Source of the DNA: Letharia columbiana
Taxonomy: Eukaryota > Ascomycota > Lecanoromycetes > Lecanorales > Parmeliaceae
Length of the DNA: 64,000 bases
Assembly: GCF_014066305.1 (NCBI RefSeq)
Contig: NW_023501148.1
Coordinates: 124,001 to 188,000, forward strand
Direction of reading: 5' to 3'
Part shown: in pieces, positions 1 to 14,300 of the stretch
Layout of the letters: the number at the start of each line of letters is the position of its first letter
Numbering within the stretch: the first letter of the stretch is position 1
Position numbers and translations under genes: made by a program
Notes under the pieces: model-generated
Databases searched by the model: none
What the model was told of the DNA's origin: nothing
What the model saw: the letters and a program-made list of their open reading frames with translations, nothing else

Positions 1-2315
1 AGGTATTTCGCGATATTATTACTTATGTAATATTATTTACCTTATATCGAGTATTAAATTAATATTAGAAGATTATCGATAAAAAGAAGCTAAAAGAATA
101 TATTAATAGTTTTACTATAATCTTTAGACTATTATATATTTATAGGGTGTAGATGAGAATTATAGAAGGCGCTAGAATACTTTAGCTTTACGATATATAT
201 TCTTATTAACAATATAAGAAGTCGGCCGCCTTTTTTATACGAGAGGTCTTTATTAAGATAGAGAATCTACAGTAATCAATTAATCTATTTCTTACTGTTT
301 ATAAATCGACTATCGCAGTTATAATAGATAGACTTACGGGTAATCAAAAAAAGCTTCCTTCTTATACGAAGTTAGAATTCGAGAATTCTATAAGACGGGT
401 ATCTTCGCAATTTAAGCGAGTGGAGTTAAAGGCGTATTTAATTTAGCGAAGTAATAATACTAAGTATAAAGAAGTATCTAAATAAGTTAAAAAGCGAGGA
501 TAAGGAGAAGAATAAAGGCGAGGGCGAGGGCGAGGCGATATAGCTATATCAGCCTTATTAGAGCGTATTATAATTAAATCTTTAAACGCCGTAGCGTTCT
601 TAGCGTTCTTAGTATTTTTAGCGTCCTTAGACTCCGATAATAATTATACTTCGGAATTCGATACTAAGCGTATATCTCTTAAAATATTTAAATTCGATAA
701 GAATATAGCTACTAGCGACTCTAACGATGAGAGCTTTTTATCTAATCTTATAGCTTAATTAGCTATATTAGAAGACTCTCAACTTAAAGAATAAAGGATA
801 TAAGTGAATTTAGAAGTAAATAACTTCGGCGATTATCTATAGAAGTCTCTTAATAATTATATACAGAATCGATAAAGGGATTTTAAAGATATTAAAGAAG
901 ATGTAGCTAAGTGACGAAAGTAATAAGCTCTACGGGTATTCTATAAGCTTATTAGATAATAATATAATTACGCTACGAGTATAGATAATATCCCTCCTTC
1001 TTCTTATTTCGATATATCGATCGATAGATTATTTATAAAGTCTAATCGATTTAGGTCTATCGTCGAGCGTCTTTAAGATTAAGCGATATCTAATATTAAT
1101 AAGAAGTATAAATCGAATTTATTAAGATACTTATTAGAATAAGTGCTTAGCTACTAAAAGAAGTATAACTCTAAATATCGAATATTTACGAATTCTCTAT
1201 TAATAAGATTACTTACTTAGCGACTATAACGACTTAGATTTAAAAGAGAAAAGTTCGCGGAGTTAGAAGATGGGCGTAAAGGCTTAGAGCTAATCTAATA
1301 ATAGAGTAATAAGACGATATTCTAATAGCTAGACCTCTACAGATAAGTAGATTTAACACTAAAAACTAGTATATAATTCGGCTAATCCTCAAATATAGTG
1401 TTTTTAAGCTATTTAAATTATTTAATTTTATATAATTCTTTCTTCTTTTATCTTACGATCAACCCTCGACTAAGTAACAACCCTTCATCATCGACCATCT
1501 ACCTCCTCTTTCTCCTCTTCCTTCCTTTTATCCTCTTTATTCTCTTCCTTCAAATTTCTTCAGTAGTATTATATACTAGTAAGAGTAGGCTAAGTAAGCT
1601 AAGTGAGCTGAGTTATAGACATCGGGCGGGTATTAAATAAAATCTCACTCCACTATATCCTTCTAGACTCACGCACTAAGATCTATTAATAAATCGATTA
1701 ATAACGTGTTTCTAACACAGTCTAGTCATCTATGATCGCGACGTATAGAGAGTATAGTTATAGAGTTCTTAAGGACTTATTCTATATTAAATTTTTTTGG
1801 ATAATCTTTATAATCTAAAGTATTATTAAAATTTTGAAAGCTGCTATAGAGAGTAGTTAGAAGAACTCTATTAACTACTTATCTTATCGTTTTTTTATCT
1901 CTTAATATAATATTATTTAAGATATTTTAAATATTTAGCTTATTAATGCGAAAGCTTCTCTAGATACTTAAGCTACGCTACGCTTAAAATTCGCGTATAA
2001 GTACTTTTTATATATAAGAGACTTTAATAATCTTAAGTCACTTTTAAATATTTTTTTAAATACTATCTTAGAAGAACGGCTATCTCTACTCCCTCTTCGC
2101 TATCTCTACTTCCTCTTCTAGCCCTTTTATTTAATTACTTTCTCGTCTAAATTACTCTACGCTCGACTTATTTCAAGAATTTCTTTCTAAAAACGTTAGG
2201 GGGTAGCTTAATGCGGTGAATCTTCTTTGAAATAATAATAATATAGAGAGAGGTATATATGTAGTAGAAAGGGGTATATATGTAGTAAAAAGGGGTGTAT
2301 ACGTAGTGTAACCTA
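1..2315. repeat. RIP-degraded repeat, unclassified
   Basis: AT-rich DNA dense with stop codons in all frames. It keeps a few CA/TG and GC-rich words (for example around 225-240 and 515-540), so it is somewhat less mutated than the DNA further right. A pyrimidine-rich stretch at about 1440-1560 looks the least altered. I recognise no protein domain and no terminal repeats; it is probably the remnant of a transposon that begins left of the window. Confidence 0.5.
2252..2308 (+). repeat. 21-bp tandem repeat, three copies
   Basis: The unit is close to GGTATATATGTAGTAGAAAGG. It is repeated at 2252, 2273 and 2294, the last copy partial and slightly diverged. It keeps TG dinucleotides, unlike its surroundings. 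It lies directly upstream of a family A copy. Confidence 0.7.
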
Positions 2316-4347
2316 AAATTTATATATAGAAGTTTTATACTCTGAAATAACTAGCTCTCTACGAATACTATTTCTTTATAATTTCGTAAATTATAGAGCT
2401 TAGTATACGCTTTCTAACGCTATAAAAATAATAAAGTTTAATCTACTATTAGTAAATTAAATAAATATTTAAATATAATAGTTATAGTAGTTATATTAGA
2501 CGCGTCCGAGATCGAATAATAATTCTTTCATCTATTTATATAATTATTCTTCTTCTATAATTCTATTAATTTATTAATTATAAATAAATTCGCTCTCGAT
2601 ATTTCTTACTTAAATATTATTAAGTATCTAAGATATATATCTCTTTCGCCCGTTTTTTAAACTTCTTATTAACGTTCTTAGACTATCTCTCGACGAATTC
2701 GCTATTACTAGTAATCGAGGCCGTAAGCGAGTTTAATAGCTATTTATTACTACTTATAAACGCGTTAAAAGGCTCTTAAAAAGAGTTCGAACGAATTTAC
2801 AATTATTGTTCTCCTCTATACGCTTATCTTTTAAACCCCTTACTAACGTCCTTAGACTATCTCTCGATAAATTCGCTACTACTAATAATCGAGGCCGTAA
2901 GCGAGCTTAATAGCTATTTACTACTGCTTATAAACGCGTTAAAAGACTCTTAAAAAGAGCCCGAACGGATTTACAGCTATCGTTCTCTTCTATATACTCC
3001 TCTTAAGCTAGCGATAATACCTTCTAACCCAGCGATATTATCTTTTAAAACGCGTCTTTCTTCTTAATTTATTCTTTATTACTTTATTTTAATTATATTT
3101 CTTAGTCGCTTAGTTAATACTATCTACTCTATTAGCTTAGTAATTTACTTAGTTAGATCGTTAACTAGTTACTTAGTTATTTACTTAATTAGTTACTTAG
3201 CTAGTTATTTAGTCTAATACTCTATAAGAGAAGAAGTAAGAGAAGAAACTAGAATAGGCAAATGCGGAGAACACTACGGAGAAACTAAGCGGCAATAAGG
3301 CTATCATCGTTAAGAATACGGCTTAGCTCTTTAAGATCCCACGTCATATACTCTTTATAGTTTCATATCAAATTATTACTTAGTAAGCGAAGAATATTAC
3401 TATAACTTAATCTATTATTTCTACTATATTAATATAATATATTACTATAATAACGTTATAAGAGAAGAATCTACTACGACGATTATAGCTAATTAAGTCT
3501 CTATAGAAGAAATATCGTAAGAGGAGAAACTATAATAGGCAAATGCGGAGAACACTACGAAGAACACTGCGGAGAATACTGCGGAGAATACTACGGAGAA
3601 ATCAAGTGATAATAAGGCTATTATCGTCAAGAATACGGCTTAGCTCTCTAAGATCCCACGTTATATACTCTCTACGGTTCTATATTAAATTATCACTTAG
3701 TAAGCGGAGAACACCACTGTAACTTAGCCTGTCATTCCCACTATATTAAGGAGTAAGAGGAGGAACTACAATAGGTAAATGCGGAGAATACTGCGGAGAA
3801 CACTATAGAGAATACTGCGGAGAAATTAAATAGCAATAAGGCCATTATCGTCAAGAACACGGCTCAGCTCTCCAAGATCCCACGTCATATGCTCTCCACG
3901 GTTTCATATCAAATCATCACTCCGGAACGATGCATATTTGGACGAATTGAAACCGTCCGATGTCTACAGCTATTTTATTATTCGAAAGATTTCACTGCGG
4001 CAGGAGATATTATAGGATTCACATCACTAACTAGCACGTTATCTTCATTTCTTTTCAATATTTCGATACTTTATACCATGAGAATATAGCCTTTCTCTAT
4101 TTTTTATAGGTAATTATTACGGATTAATTCTCTACACTCGATATACCTTTCTAATTAGGCCTTAGCGCGCCTCTCTTCGTACATATATATCTATATACTA
4201 TATAGATTAAATTAATTTTATAGTAATAAAAGTAGATTAAAAACGTATAGTAAGCGATTAGAGTTCGATTTAACTTAGAGCTAGAGCTAAAATTCGATTT
4301 AACTTAGAAAAATTCAACTTTATAAATTTAATTCATAGGCCTTTACT
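2316..4347 (+). repeat. Family A dispersed repeat, copy 1 (5' truncated)
   Basis: This shares its layout with copies at 38804-48069, 57769-59340 (reverse) and 59344-62735. The order is a block ending near TTAGACGCGTCCGAGATCG (about 2495-2515), then segments around ATAAACGCGTTAAAAG, then ~200-bp tandem units (3226-3925), then a unique tail ending CATAGGCCTTTACT. The 5' end found in other copies (TATATAAAAGAATAAG) is missing. The segment 3540-4080 keeps many CA/TG and is less mutated than most of the window. No transposase or polymerase domain is visible, so the class is unknown. Confidence 0.6.
3226..3925 (+). repeat. Tandem ~200-bp units inside family A copy 1
   Basis: Each unit runs from AAATGCGGAGAA-type words, through a block reading GCTCTCCAAGATCCCACG, to AGCGGAGAACACCACTG, and then restarts. 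About three units differ in how many short GGAGAAYAC steps they carry, so lengths vary. Related arrays sit at 46965-47640, 57769-58385 and 60190-62560. Short frames open in single units do not continue across units, so I do not call a gene. Confidence 0.7.
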
Positions 4348-5482
4348 TATATATTATAAAAAATTATAATATTTAAATATCTAAAAATAATATAAAATAA
4401 ACTTTTAAAATATTATAAATAAATTTAATTTTTTATTAAAGATCTTTATAATAAAGCTATATTATTAAATCTTAAAATAAAAAATAAAATCTTTTATTCT
4501 TAATAAGAGATAATAAAATAAGATAAATTTTATTAAGATACTTTTAAAGAGAATTTCGATAGATATAATAAAAATTCTATTTAAATTCTATTTTATTTTA
4601 TTAAATTTATAAAATAATAATATAATTATTTTTAAGATTTAAATATATCTTATAATATTAATAATTTAATATTATTTTTTAATAAGTTTAATTAATATAA
4701 AATAAAAGATAAAATAATATTTTAAATAATATTTTAAATATTAAAATTTAGAAGTTAATATTAATAATATATTCTTATTAATTTAAGTTTAAGTTTAATA
4801 GATTTATAAGAATAATAAAAGATAATAATATTAGCTTTAAAATATTAATAATTATAATTATTTTTAATTAATAATTAATATATAATTTTAAAGTCGATAT
4901 TAATATAAAATAATCTTATTTTTAATAAAATTAAATATTCTAATTTAGTAAGATTTAATAAAATTTAAAAAGTTTTAATAATTTAATTTAATTATATAAC
5001 GATATAATTATATATTTAAAAAATTTAAAAAATTTAATATTTCGATTAAATATAATATATTTTAATTTACTTAAAGTAAAGAGAAGAATAACTTTTAATT
5101 CTTTATATTATTAAAATTTATAATTATATTTATAGTTATTATAGTCTTTATATAATAAAATTTAAATATTATTAAATAAATATTAAAAATTTAAAGATAG
5201 TTATAATTATAGAAATAAATAATAATTATAATATAATAATTATTAAGTAAAGTTTAAATTTATAATCTATAAAAATATAAAATAAGATATTTAATTATTA
5301 ATTATAGAATTATTATAAAGAAAAAAATAATTTAATTTTAATTTTAAATTAAAATATATTATATAATTATATTATATAATTATTAAAAATTATATAATTC
5401 GAATTTTAATATAATTTAATATAAATTATTATTATTAATATAAATTATTATTATTAATATAAATATAATATTTAATTAAATA
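4348..5482. repeat. RIP-saturated AT-rich DNA
   Basis: Nearly pure A/T with rare CG. The 600 bases 4801-5400 contain no CA or TG. Stretches such as 4980-5060 and 5200-5300 resemble 9720-9800 and 10020-10140 in the same orientation, so this is probably one of two copies of the same decayed repeat. No coding signal survives. Confidence 0.6.
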
Positions 5483-5933
5483 ATTTAAATAATTTATATT
5501 AAAAATATTTAAATTAAATAATTATATAGTTAATTAAATATATTATATTAAAGATTTTTAAATAAATCTTCGCGAAGACGCTAGTTTATTAATTAAATAA
5601 AGAGATTTTATATTTAATTTTATAAATATTATAAATTTCGAAATTATTATAAATTTAATAGCTATTTTAATTATAAATATAATATTTTTTTAATATTTTT
5701 ATAAATTTAATATCTTTTATAATATAAATATTATATTATTAATTTAATATCTTCTTTATAGCGTATATTAATATTATTAAATATTATTATTTATTTAAAA
5801 ATTAAAAATTAAAAATTTCTTCTTTTAAGTTTATAATTAGATTTATATATATATAAAATATATATTATTAATTTAAATAATTATCCCTTTAATAAGATTA
5901 TATAATTAAAAAATATATCTTATCTTATACTTT
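5483..5933 (+). repeat. 451-bp direct repeat, left copy
   Basis: This is near-identical in length and sequence to 6081-6531. The only differences I see are one base near the TATTATTAATTTAATATC block and a seven-base segment near 5810. Both copies carry the same fully RIP-mutated sequence, including the rare GCGAAGACGC word. The duplication therefore arose after the mutations accumulated. Confidence 0.9.
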
Positions 5934-6080
5934 CTTGATCACTAGCCTCTTAGCGTAGAAGCCATTTAAGATTTCAACTCTTGAGTATTGAGAAAGCAAG
6001 CTTTCCAATTAACTGAGAAGAAATCAGCTGGATTTGGCAATCGATCATGTGAAGCTGTATTCATGGCATGTGCTTATGCT
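5934..6080. other. 147-bp unmutated insert between the duplicated blocks
   Basis: The sequence from CTTGATCACTAGCC to GTGCTTATGCT has ordinary composition, with many CA and TG dinucleotides. It sits abruptly between two copies of RIP-saturated DNA. It has no terminal inverted repeats and no open frame longer than a few dozen codons. I do not recognise its source. It resembles filler DNA captured during double-strand-break repair, or an assembly or cloning artefact. Confidence 0.85.
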
Positions 6081-6531
6081 ATTTAAATAATTTATATTAA
6101 AAATATTTAAATTAAATAATTATATAGTTAATTAAATATATTATATTAAAGATTTTTAAATAAATCTTCGCGAAGACGCTAGTTTATTAATTAAATAAAG
6201 AGATTTTATATTTAATTTTATAAATATTATAAATTTCGAAATTATTATAAATTTAATAGCTATTTTAATTATAAATATAATATTTTTTTAATATTTTTAT
6301 AAATTTAATATCTTTTATAATATAAATATTATATTATTTATTTAATATCTTCTTTATAGCGTATATTAATATTATTAAATATTATTATTTATTTAAAAAT
6401 TAAAAATTTTTAATTTCTTCTTTTAAGTTTATAATTAGATTTATATATATATAAAATATATATTATTAATTTAAATAATTATCCCTTTAATAAGATTATA
6501 TAATTAAAAAATATATCTTATCTTATACTTT
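6081..6531 (+). repeat. 451-bp direct repeat, right copy
   Basis: Right-hand copy of 5483-5933, offset by exactly 598 bases at both ends. It lacks internal length changes, and a seven-base segment is the reverse complement of that in the left copy. Confidence 0.9.
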
Positions 6532-9500
6532 AATAATATATACTTTTTATTTTAATTTATATTTTTTTTATTATATAAATAATAGAATTAATTATATATG
6601 AATAAAAAAGAATAAATTTTTAATAATAAAAGATTTTAAAAGAAATTATAATAGTTTTATTATTAGATAATTATATTATTAAATAATTAATAATAATAAT
6701 AATTTTAAATTAAATAGATTTATAAATATAATATATCTTATATAATAGAGTTTATTTTATATAATAGAGTTAATCTTATATAATAAAGTTTATCTAAAAT
6801 ATTTAATAATAATATTTTTTTAAAAAAATATTTAAAATAATAAATACTTATTTAATACTTAATAGAGTTAAATAATTAATTTTTTTTAAAAATATATTTA
6901 TATTTATTATTAAGATAAATATAATTTTTTTTTAATTTTATAATTTAAGATAAATTTTAAATTATAAAAATAGAATATATATTTTACTTTTATAATAAAT
7001 ATAATAAATATAATAAACTTTAAAATAGAAGATAAAATTATTTTTAAATATTATAAATTATTTATAATTATTAAAATATATAAGAAATAAAAACTTTATA
7101 AAATTATTATAAATAAATTCGCTTAATTATATATTAAATATAATAAAATTAATATAAAAAATAGTCTTCTAATATTTTATAATATAATATTTATAAATAT
7201 ATTTATTTATAATATTCTTAATAAAATCTATATTTATTATTATTATAAAAAATCTATTTAAATTTTATTAATTTAAATAACTTATATAAATATATTAGAA
7301 TTAATAAATTAGATTTAAAAAAATATAATATATTATTAAAATATTATTTAAAATATTTTAGAGATTAAAAAAAAATTAATTATAAATATTTATAAATTTA
7401 AAATTATCTTAAATTAAAGTATTATTAATTTTATAAAAAATAATTATAATTATAATATTTAAAAGTTTATTAATAAAAAGAAAAGTAATATTTATATTAA
7501 ATATATATAAAATATTAAATAAAATAATATTTATATATATATTTTAAATAAAATAATATTTATATATTTATTTTAAATAATATAATTTAATTTAATTATA
7601 TTATAATTAAAGAGTTAAATTTAATTATTTCTACTATCGTAAATAAATTAAAAATAAATCTTTTTATAAATTATAAATTTAAATAAATTAATAAAGAAAT
7701 AGTAAAAGTAATTAAAGTTTATTATTATATAAAGATATAAATAAATAAAATTAATAAATAATAATAAATAATAAATAATAAATAAATTAATAAATTAATA
7801 ATTATATTATTAATAATTATATTAAAAGTATTAAAGATATTAAAACTAAAATTTATATAATTAATTCTTTTAAAAATATATAATTAATATTAAAATTCTT
7901 ATTTTTCTTTAATTTTTTTTTAAATATATTTATATTTAGTATTAAATTTTTTTTATAATATTAAAATTAATTATAAAAATTTAAACTTTTTCTCTCTTTT
8001 TTTAATTTAATATAAACTTTTTAAATTTTAAATAAAAAAATTTAATTTAATATTTAATAAGAGAATATTAAAATTTATATTTAATAATTTTATATAAAAA
8101 ATAAATTTCGTAATTAATTTCTAAATCGCCGGTTTTATAATATCTAATAAATTATTTATTTTTACTCTTATCGCTATTATTATAAATAGCGTATATAATA
8201 ATATTATTTTTCTTAAATAATAATAAATAAATTTCTTTATTTATCGTAATATAATTAATTTTATTAAAATTTCATAATTTTATTATTATATAATTTATAA
8301 ATTTAAATCTAAATTATTATATAAATATTAAAAAGATTTTTAAACTTTATAAAAAAAAGTTAAATTGAAAAAAGTTTTAATAATATATATAATTTATATA
8401 AATTAGCGATTCTAATAATAATTTTATAAAAATACTTTTTATATTAATAAATATCTTTTTTAAAAAAAAAGTAATATTAAATAGTTAATAAATTAATTCT
8501 ATTTAAAATATAAAGCTTTTAAATATATAATATTTAATAATAATATTTAATATTATTTAAAAAAAAATTATAATTAGATTTAATAAATTAGCGATTATTA
8601 TATTTAATATAATAAAAAGTAATTTTATAATTTTTAAATTTAATAAATTTAATAAAGAATAAAAGATTTTAAAATATTAATTATTTTTTAATATTTTATT
8701 TTTATTTAATATATTTTATTATTAGATTTTAAAATAATAATAAAGATTAAGAAAAAACTACTTTTATTAAATTAAAATTAATTAAAAATATTAACTATAA
8801 AATATTATAATTAATTATTTAAATTAATTATTATTAAAAAATAATTTAAATAAAAATATATAAATAATTAATAAAAAGAATAATAACGCTATTAATAATA
8901 ATAATTTAATTATTATTTTAAAGAAGATAATAAATTTAAAAAAGAATTTAATTCTTTTAAATATAATTCTAAAATAAATAAAATAACTATTTAAATATAA
9001 ATATTAAATATTTCAATATCGCTTAAAAAATTAAATATATCTTTTTTAGTTTTTAATTTAAAATTAATAAAAAAAATAAAAAAATAGATATTTTAATTAT
9101 TATTAAAGTTTTTAAAAATCTTATTAATATTAATTAATTATAATTTTTAAACTTTAAATTTTAAATTCTTATATAAAAATAGAAAGTATTTATATATAAA
9201 TATATAAAAGATATAAATAATATAATTATAAAAGATATTTAATAATAAAGATAATTTATAAATATATAACTCTTCTTTTTAAAGAAGAATTAAGAGTCTT
9301 TTTAAATAATTTATATAAAAATTAAAAATTAAAAATTTATATTATTAATTATTATTATAAAGTTTTAAATATTATTTCATTTTTATAATTATAATTATTA
9401 AATATAAAAATCTATAAATAAAAATTTAATAATAAGACTTTAAGTCTTTTTTTAAAAAAATTAAAAAATTTAAAAATTAATATTAATAAAATATTCTTAA

Positions 9501-10400
9501 TATTTTAATTTTAATAAATTTATAAATATATTAAAAGATAATAATATTAACTCTCTAGATTATAATTAAAATATTAATATTAATATTTTATTACTTTTAA
9601 TTAATAGCTATTAATTTAATAATTAATATATTATTATAAAATAAAATAAAAATAAAATAGCTTTATTTTTAATAGAAAAAAGAATTTTAATTTAGCGAAA
9701 GTTAATATAAAATTTAAAGGATTTTAATAATATAATATAAATATATAGCGATATAATTATATAATTATATATTTAATAAATTTAAAATATTAATTAAATA
9801 TAATAATTTTTAATTTATTTAGAATAAAGATAAAAGTAATTCTTAATCTTTTATTTTATTAATAAATTATATTTATTTAAATCTATATTTATTTAAAAAA
9901 AATTATTCTTATTAAAAAGATTAAAAAAATATCTTTATAGCTATTTTAATCTTTATATTATAAATTTTAAATATTATTATATAAATATTAAAAGTTAAAA
10001 AATAATTATAATTATAGAGATAAATAATAATAATAATATAATTATTATTAAATAAAGCTTAATTTAGAATCTATAGAAATATAAGATAAAATATTTAATT
10101 ATATTAATTATAAAGTTATTATAAAAAAGAGTATAATTTAATATAAATACGTTAAGATATATTATATAACTATATTAGATAATCGCTAAGAGTTATATAA
10201 TTTAAATCTTAAAACTTTCTTATAAAGAATAATATAAAGTTATTAATATATTTATATTTATATTAAATTCTTATAAAGCTAATATTTAGATAGTAATTTA
10301 AAATTTCTAATAAATTAATTAAATAGATAAATCGCGATTTAATAATTATTATTTTTAAATATATTAAATATATATTTATATTTAATATAGTTTATTCTAA

Positions 10401-10483
10401 TAATATATTATAATAAATAATATATTATAATAAATAATATATTATAATAAATAATATATTATAATAAATAATATATTATATTA
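10401..10483 (+). repeat. 17-bp AT-only tandem array
   Basis: Unit TAATATATTATAATAAA, nearly five copies with no visible variation. Identical AT-only units imply expansion after RIP had finished. Confidence 0.85.
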
Positions 10484-10620
10484 AATAAATAATAAAGACT
10501 TTTTTAATATAACGTTAATAAAAAATAAAAAATATACTTATATTTTAATATTAAGAGAAATAATCCTTTATATAATATTATTTAAAATAAGATATATTAT
10601 TAAAAAATAATAAGATATTA

Positions 10621-10675
10621 AGAATTTATTAAGAATTTATTAAGAATTTATTAAGAATTTATTAAGAATTTATTA
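10621..10675 (+). repeat. 11-bp AT-rich tandem array
   Basis: Unit AGAATTTATTA repeated five times without change. Confidence 0.85.
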
Positions 10676-11045
10676 TATAATAAATAAAAGATCTTTATCT
10701 AAAAGATAGAGATTAGAAGTAAACTTTTAGCTATTATAAAATTAATAATATATCTTAATTTAATTTAATTTTATATTTATAATACTTTATATCTATACTT
10801 TATTATATTTAAAATAGTTTATCTTTAAAATAATAAGATTTTAAAAAAAATTATAAAGCTTTTTAATAATAATAATCTTAAATAAAAAGAGAAATATATT
10901 CTATTTAAAGATCTTTTAGATCTTTTAGTATCTATTAAAATAGTCTTAAATATAAAGCTTTATATTTTATACTTAATCTTAATTATTATTTAAACTTAAA
11001 TATAATTTTATTTTATTTTATTTATTTTATATAAAAATATCTTAA

Positions 11046-11302
11046 TATAAGATAGTAAGATCTCTTTTAATAAAACTACGTAGTAGCTATATAATTATAA
11101 GATTTAGATATATAGTTAATAGAATAAATAAATTAGTTACTAGATAAACTAATAATTAAAGAAAAAAGAAGAGAAAAGAGAATTTATAAATATTTAAGAC
11201 TTTATTAAATATATTAAATACTCGCTTTAGCTATATAGCTTATAATCTAATAAGTAATATAAGCGAGTCTATTAATTCGCTTTAAGTACTTTTATTCTTA
11301 TA
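11046..11302 (-). repeat. 3' LTR of the minus-strand gypsy element
   Basis: Matches 17727-17981 along its whole length, including AAAACTACGTAGTAGC and the CTCGCTTTAGCTATATAGC block. Left flank CTTAA is one half of the target duplication. Confidence 0.88.
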
Positions 11303-14300
11303 ACTATATTCTCTCTTAGAAGATTTAATCTCTAAATCTTATTATTATTACGTCTTATAATTAAATATATATAAACTTATTAATATTATCTACGCTATTT
11401 ATTATTAATTTAAATATAATTTAAACTAACATATACTATAATAGCGTATTTATACTATATACTCTAAGATCTTCTTAAATATATTATTATATTTATATAC
11501 TAAATCGCGATAATATCGCTATATATATTATTATTTTAATTAATAGAATATAGGCGTAGTACTATTCTATTACGATATATTATTATTATTATTATTATAC
11601 GCTATTATTATATTATTACTTTATAATTATAATAATTCTATTATAATAATCGTTAAAAGTCGCGTTAATAAATATAAAAGACTTATTTTTAATCTAACTT
11701 TTATTCTTCTTAGTAATAATATTAATATCGATACTATTATAAGTAAGTATTTAATTCTTCTTTATATCTACTATCTTATCTTTATTTATTTCTATCGTAA
11801 TATTATAATAGCGAGTTACGTATTATCGTAATAATATAATATATATATCGATTAAGATAATAGTTAAATGAGATTATAATTACTTATATAACTTTATATA
11901 TAATAAGTATCTCGAAGAATACTTTACGATACTTTATAGATAGTATAAAAAGTATATTAATATATTAATAGTAATATTAAATCTTCGCTCTTATAGTTCT
12001 ATAAGTTATTAAGTACTTATAATCGTTATAATTTCTATACTCTTCGCTGTTACTAATAAATATTTATATTTATTTTAAAGATATACTTAACTAAGAAGGC
12101 TATTAACCTCTCTTATCGCTATTTTAATCGCCATTTATAAATAAAAGAGATATTAAATAACTAAGAGATTATATTAACGTATATTAATTCTCTTTTATTA
12201 TTATTATATATATACTCTTATATATAACTCTTATACGATTTATATTATATCTTCTATTAGCTTATATTAATATAAATATAGATAATACTTTCGCGAGAGT
12301 TATATATATATCGTAGATCTAGTTTTTATTTACTAGATTAATATCCTCGCTATCTTTTATATTAAGTCTTCTTATTATCTAATAAATCTTTTAAATAAAT
12401 AGTTACTTTTTAATATAAGATAATAAATAGACTAATACTAAGTAGTAATAGTTTTATATATAACTTTAATAGCTATTTTTCTTATTATATATAATATCTC
12501 AACGCTTTAGAATCGATCTATAAATATTTTAGCTATTTTCGTTAGGTCTTTTAATTATAATTTATTCGCCCTTTAAGATTTCTCTATTATTATTATTTTT
12601 ATAATCTTTCTTACTTCTTAACTCTTATTAACGATTATATCTTTAACTTTATCTTAAATACTAATTTATATAACTTCTTTACTTACTTAAAATCCTTAAT
12701 TATATTTTTAATATTTTCGAGATACTTTATTAATTTCTACGAAGTTTTATAAGATAGAGAGTTTTTTTAATTAATAAGATACTTAGTCTTACTCTTATAA
12801 ACTCTTTTATCTAATATCTTATTAATCTTTTACTCTTCTTCTTTATTAATTAAAACTATTTATAACTTTAAATTATTATTATATAAGTATTATAGCTTTA
12901 ATAGTAATATATAAAATATAGAATAAATTCTTTTATATCTAGTAGAAAGATTTAGCTTATAAATCTATATATCTATTTTTTTTAATACTTTAAAAGATCT
13001 AAGTTATTTATAATTAAGTTTTTTCTTTAATTATAAGATATATATATTTAAGCTTTATAATAGTATTTTATCTTTTTTTTTAAAGATTATAACTCTATAA
13101 TTATTATTATAATACTTTACTTATTACTTTAACGCTTACTTCTATAATTCTTTTAAATATAATCTTATCTTTTATAATTATTCTACTTACTCTATAATAA
13201 GTAATACTTTTCCTCTTAAAATTCTATTCTTAAAAATATTTCTTAAATCTATTATATATTTTATTAATAAATCTTACGAGATCTTATTAATATTTATATA
13301 TACGCTATTATTATATATAAATATAATTATTAATAAGATTTTAAGCTAGTTATTCTATTTATAATTATAATATATTTATAAATAATATTTTAATATCTAA
13401 TTTTATCTCTTAATCTAATTATTAATCTAAGAATAGAATATAATATTTAATTTATACTTTATACTTAAATATTAATATAGTATTATCTAGAGTTTACTTA
13501 TAAATAGAGAGTCTTAATTTAAAATTAAATTATATATTATATTATATAATAGTATAAATCTTCGCTATAAGATATTAATAAGATTATTAATATTTAAATC
13601 TTTAATAGTTATTTATATTATATATTTAATTAACTTATTTATTAAGATTAAGATAGTATTATAAATTTTATTAATATATAAATTTCTTATAGATAATAGA
13701 TTTATAATAAAATTTAATATTATAATATAAAATAGATTTATATTATTTAAGAGGATTAACGTTAACTCGCTATATAACTTATAATAATAAATTTATACTC
13801 TTTAATAATCGAAGTAAGTATAAATATACTCTACTATATCGCTTATTATATTTATTTAATAATATTTAAATCTAATATCTTTCTTAATATACTTATAAGC
13901 GAAGTACTTAATATTAAAATTATTATAATTTATATAAAAAATCTCTTTCTTTATAGTAAGATTATTAGAAATATAAATTACGAGGCTATAATATAGTAGT
14001 TTATTCTTACTAACTCTCTATTTCGAAAGCTTATTCTATTTAGTAACGTATTTTTAATATTACTTCTTATTTATAATAAAAGTATTCTTATATTATAATT
14101 TAAATAGCTATATTACTATTAATTTCTATAGCTTTAAATAAAATCTCTTCGATTTTAAAATCTAATAAATTAAAAGTTAAGATAATATCGTAATATCTAG
14201 AATATATATTTATCTATTAAATATTCTCTTATTTAAATTAATAACTTAGATATCTATAACGATAATATTATTTAATTACTTTATTAACGCTATAAGTTTA

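Larger units (their letters stand above)
6532..11040. repeat. RIP-saturated AT-rich DNA with no legible genes
   Basis: Almost only A and T with scattered CG. No protein motif is readable on either strand. About 9720-10150 is the second copy of the sequence type seen at 4980-5300. Two short AT-only tandem arrays are listed separately. Probably several nested decayed transposons. Confidence 0.55.

Noticed and set aside
1398..1640. 80-codon hydrophobic frame
   Set aside because: Its hydrophobicity follows from a T/C-rich repeat. It has no good start and no support from neighbouring sequence.
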